A stretch of 7,511 nucleotides of DNA from Spirochaetales bacterium (GTDB lineage: Bacteria > Spirochaetota > Spirochaetia > Sphaerochaetales > Sphaerochaetaceae). The translations under genes and the position numbers were made by a program. This document shows positions 6,423 through 7,511 of the stretch, one piece after another. Below the pieces are notes generated by a model, which made no database searches, was not told the DNA's origin, and worked only from the letters and a program-made list of their open reading frames with translations. Each line of letters starts with the position of its first letter. Positions within the stretch are counted from its first letter, which is position 1. Location: assembly GCA_012519125.1 (NCBI GenBank), contig JAAYQY010000033.1:1-7511 (forward strand). The letters run 5' to 3'.

Positions 6423-7244
6423 ATGATGGAAGAAGCAGTAGTATTTGCAAAGCTCAGCCAATTGCAGGAAGACCTTACCGCACGGTTTGCCCTTGAGGAT
6501 GAGATTGTCAAGTTACCGAGGGATCTGAAGGTAAAGCAGGAGCTGCTGGACAAGATCAACTTGGAATATATTGATGAGCATACGAGAAGTGAAACTGCCA
6601 AGGATGATTTCAAGAGCCTCCGCATCCAGTATGACGATGCAGTGCATGCCCGTGAGAACTCTGAAAAGCAGATGGAGCTCATCTCCACCCAGCGTGAGTT
6701 TGAAGCACTTGAGAAAGAGATCAAGGATGCATCGGCAAAAGAGCAGAATTTGCTCAAGCTTTTGCATGTGAAAGAGAAGCAAGTGCATGAGTTCAGCGAG
6801 AGGCTGACCGAAAAAGAGCAACTGATGACCCTGCAGAAGCAGGAAGTTGATTCTGAGGCCAGCAAAATCGAGGCTTTGCTTGCTGAAAAGCGTGCTCAGC
6901 TCGAAACTCTCTCATCGAAGTGCGACAGCTATATTGGTGGAGATATCACCGTCGATCTGTACAACAAGTTCTGCAATATTGTTAAAAACAAGAAAGGCAA
7001 GGGAATTGTTCCCATTCATGGGCTTGTTTGCCAGGGTTGCCACATTGTGCTGCCGATGCAGTTTGTGAACGTGGTTCGTGCTGCCAAGGAAATTGAGTTC
7101 TGTCCGTATTGCAGCCGTATTCTCTTCTATGAAAAGATTGAGGGTGCAGAGGAACAGTTCCGCAAGAGTGTTGAAGACATTGATATCGAGGAAGGCGGCT
7201 TGGCTGACTTTGTCGACAGCAGTGAATTCGACGATTTGCTGTAG
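6423..7244 (+). CDS. Coiled-coil C4 zinc-ribbon protein (FlgZ/CdsZ type, zf-RING_7)
   Basis: The 273-residue protein has a long charged coiled coil (about 10-165) with the family-typical S-T-Q-R-E-F-E-A-L-E (88-97). A globular C-terminal domain carries a four-cysteine zinc ribbon at Cys203, Cys206, Cys227 and Cys230 (V-C-Q-G-C and F-C-P-Y-C). An acidic tail, residues 240-273, ends in S-S-E-F-D-D-L-L. Known relatives are H. pylori HP0958 (FlgZ) and Chlamydia CT398 (CdsZ), reported to bind sigma-54 (RpoN); HP0958 also binds flaA mRNA. In most bacteria the role is unknown. Start: ATG 6423 is the outer choice, but ATG 6426 is equally possible and sits better spaced (6 bases) from AGGGAG at 6414-6419. 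It lies 16 bases after rpoD and about 10 before rnpB, so a role in transcription or RNA handling is a reasonable inference from context. Confidence 0.9.
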   Translation: MMEEAVVFAKLSQLQEDLTARFALEDEIVKLPRDLKVKQELLDKINLEYIDEHTRSETAKDDFKSLRIQYDDAVHARENSEKQMELISTQREFEALEKEIKDASAKEQNLLKLLHVKEKQVHEFSERLTEKEQLMTLQKQEVDSEASKIEALLAEKRAQLETLSSKCDSYIGGDITVDLYNKFCNIVKNKKGKGIVPIHGLVCQGCHIVLPMQFVNVVRAAKEIEFCPYCSRILFYEKIEGAEEQFRKSVEDIDIEEGGLADFVDSSEFDDLL

Positions 7245-7254
7245 GGGTATTTCA

Positions 7255-7511
7255 AGGTAGGCTAGATGATCGCGGGCGGCCTTCGGGCCGCGTGAGGAAA
7301 GTCCGGGCTCCATAGGACATGACGCCGGGTAACACCCGGGAGCGGTAACGCTATAGAGAGCACCACAGAAAAGATACCGCCGGCTTGCCGGTAAGGGTGA
7401 AATGGTGGGGTAAGAGCCCACCGCACCACTGGTAACAGGGGTGGCAGGGTAAGCCTCGTCAGGAGCAATACCAAGCAGCAGGTAGGGTAGTCCGTCCAAA
7501 GCCTGCGGGTC
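7255..7511 (+). ncRNA. rnpB: RNase P RNA, 5' about two-thirds (cut by window end)
   Basis: This is the catalytic RNA of RNase P, which removes 5' leaders from tRNA precursors. Segments match recalled E. coli class A RNA: the conserved core GAGGAAAGTCC followed by GGGCTCCATAG (7294-7315), AGGGTGAAA (7394-7402), GGTAAGAGCCCACCGC (7409-7424), CTGGTAACAG (7429-7438) and GGCAGGGTAA (7443-7452). P3 is short: GCGGCC and GGCCGC around a TTCG loop (7276-7291). A P15-like stem GCAGG/CCTGC (7478-7482 with 7502-7506) encloses GGT near the end. This element binds the CCA tail of substrates. The usual length of 350-400 bases means the 3' part, with the partners of P1, P2 and P4, lies outside. The exact 5' end is uncertain by several bases. 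It begins about 10 bases after the zinc-ribbon gene, so its promoter is not separately visible. Confidence 0.96.

Noticed and set aside
7213..7253. TCGACA near 7213 as a -35 for rnpB
   Set aside because: No acceptable -10 lies 16 to 18 bases downstream, and TATTTC at 7248 is out of register.
6912..7499. 195-codon - strand open frame over the end of the zinc-ribbon gene and rnpB
   Set aside because: It overlaps a structured RNA gene and a conserved coding region on the other strand. There is no independent support for it.
1..7511. Mobile element, CRISPR, toxin-antitoxin or defence system
   Set aside because: No spaced repeats, transposase or integrase motifs, or attachment duplications at the tRNA genes were seen. 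All coding space is accounted for by core genes.

Overview
The window is a block of core chromosomal genes with every protein gene on the + strand. It looks like a spirochaete of the Sphaerochaeta type. That assignment is an inference from the roughly 50% GC look, the spirochaete-like RpoD C-terminus and the gene neighbourhood; no search was run. I found no phage, insertion sequence, CRISPR array, defence or toxin system.

Left part (1-1670): the 3' end of an AroH-type chorismate mutase, then aroA (EPSP synthase). Both belong to the shikimate/chorismate route to aromatic amino acids. Both keep the family fold motifs but differ at residues known to line the active site. In AroA the usual Arg-100 and Lys-411 (E. 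coli numbering) are Cys and Val.

Middle (1671-2040): a compact island of two divergent tRNA genes. tRNA-Thr(UGU) is on the - strand and converges on aroA, with a bidirectional terminator between them. tRNA-Tyr(GUA) is on the + strand and ends in its own strong terminator. Each has a sigma-70-type promoter, and a further terminator-like hairpin lies between the two promoters. Neither tRNA gene encodes its CCA end.

Right part (2041-7511): a tightly packed + strand run of a YkgJ-family cysteine-cluster protein, dnaG (primase), rpoD (housekeeping sigma factor), a coiled-coil/C4 zinc-ribbon protein of the FlgZ/CdsZ type, and rnpB (RNase P RNA, cut by the window end). Gaps are 9 to 21 bases, and about 10 before rnpB. 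This is a variant of the macromolecular-synthesis operon, joining replication priming, transcription initiation and tRNA 5' maturation. Only 28 bases separate the tRNA-Tyr terminator from the first start codon, so no separate promoter for the run is visible. Read-through from the tRNA-Tyr promoter or promoters inside genes are the likely alternatives.

I see no clearly new system. The best leads are the AroA active-site changes, the placement of a sigma-factor-binding-family zinc-ribbon protein next to rpoD, and the tRNA-to-RNase P RNA transcription layout.
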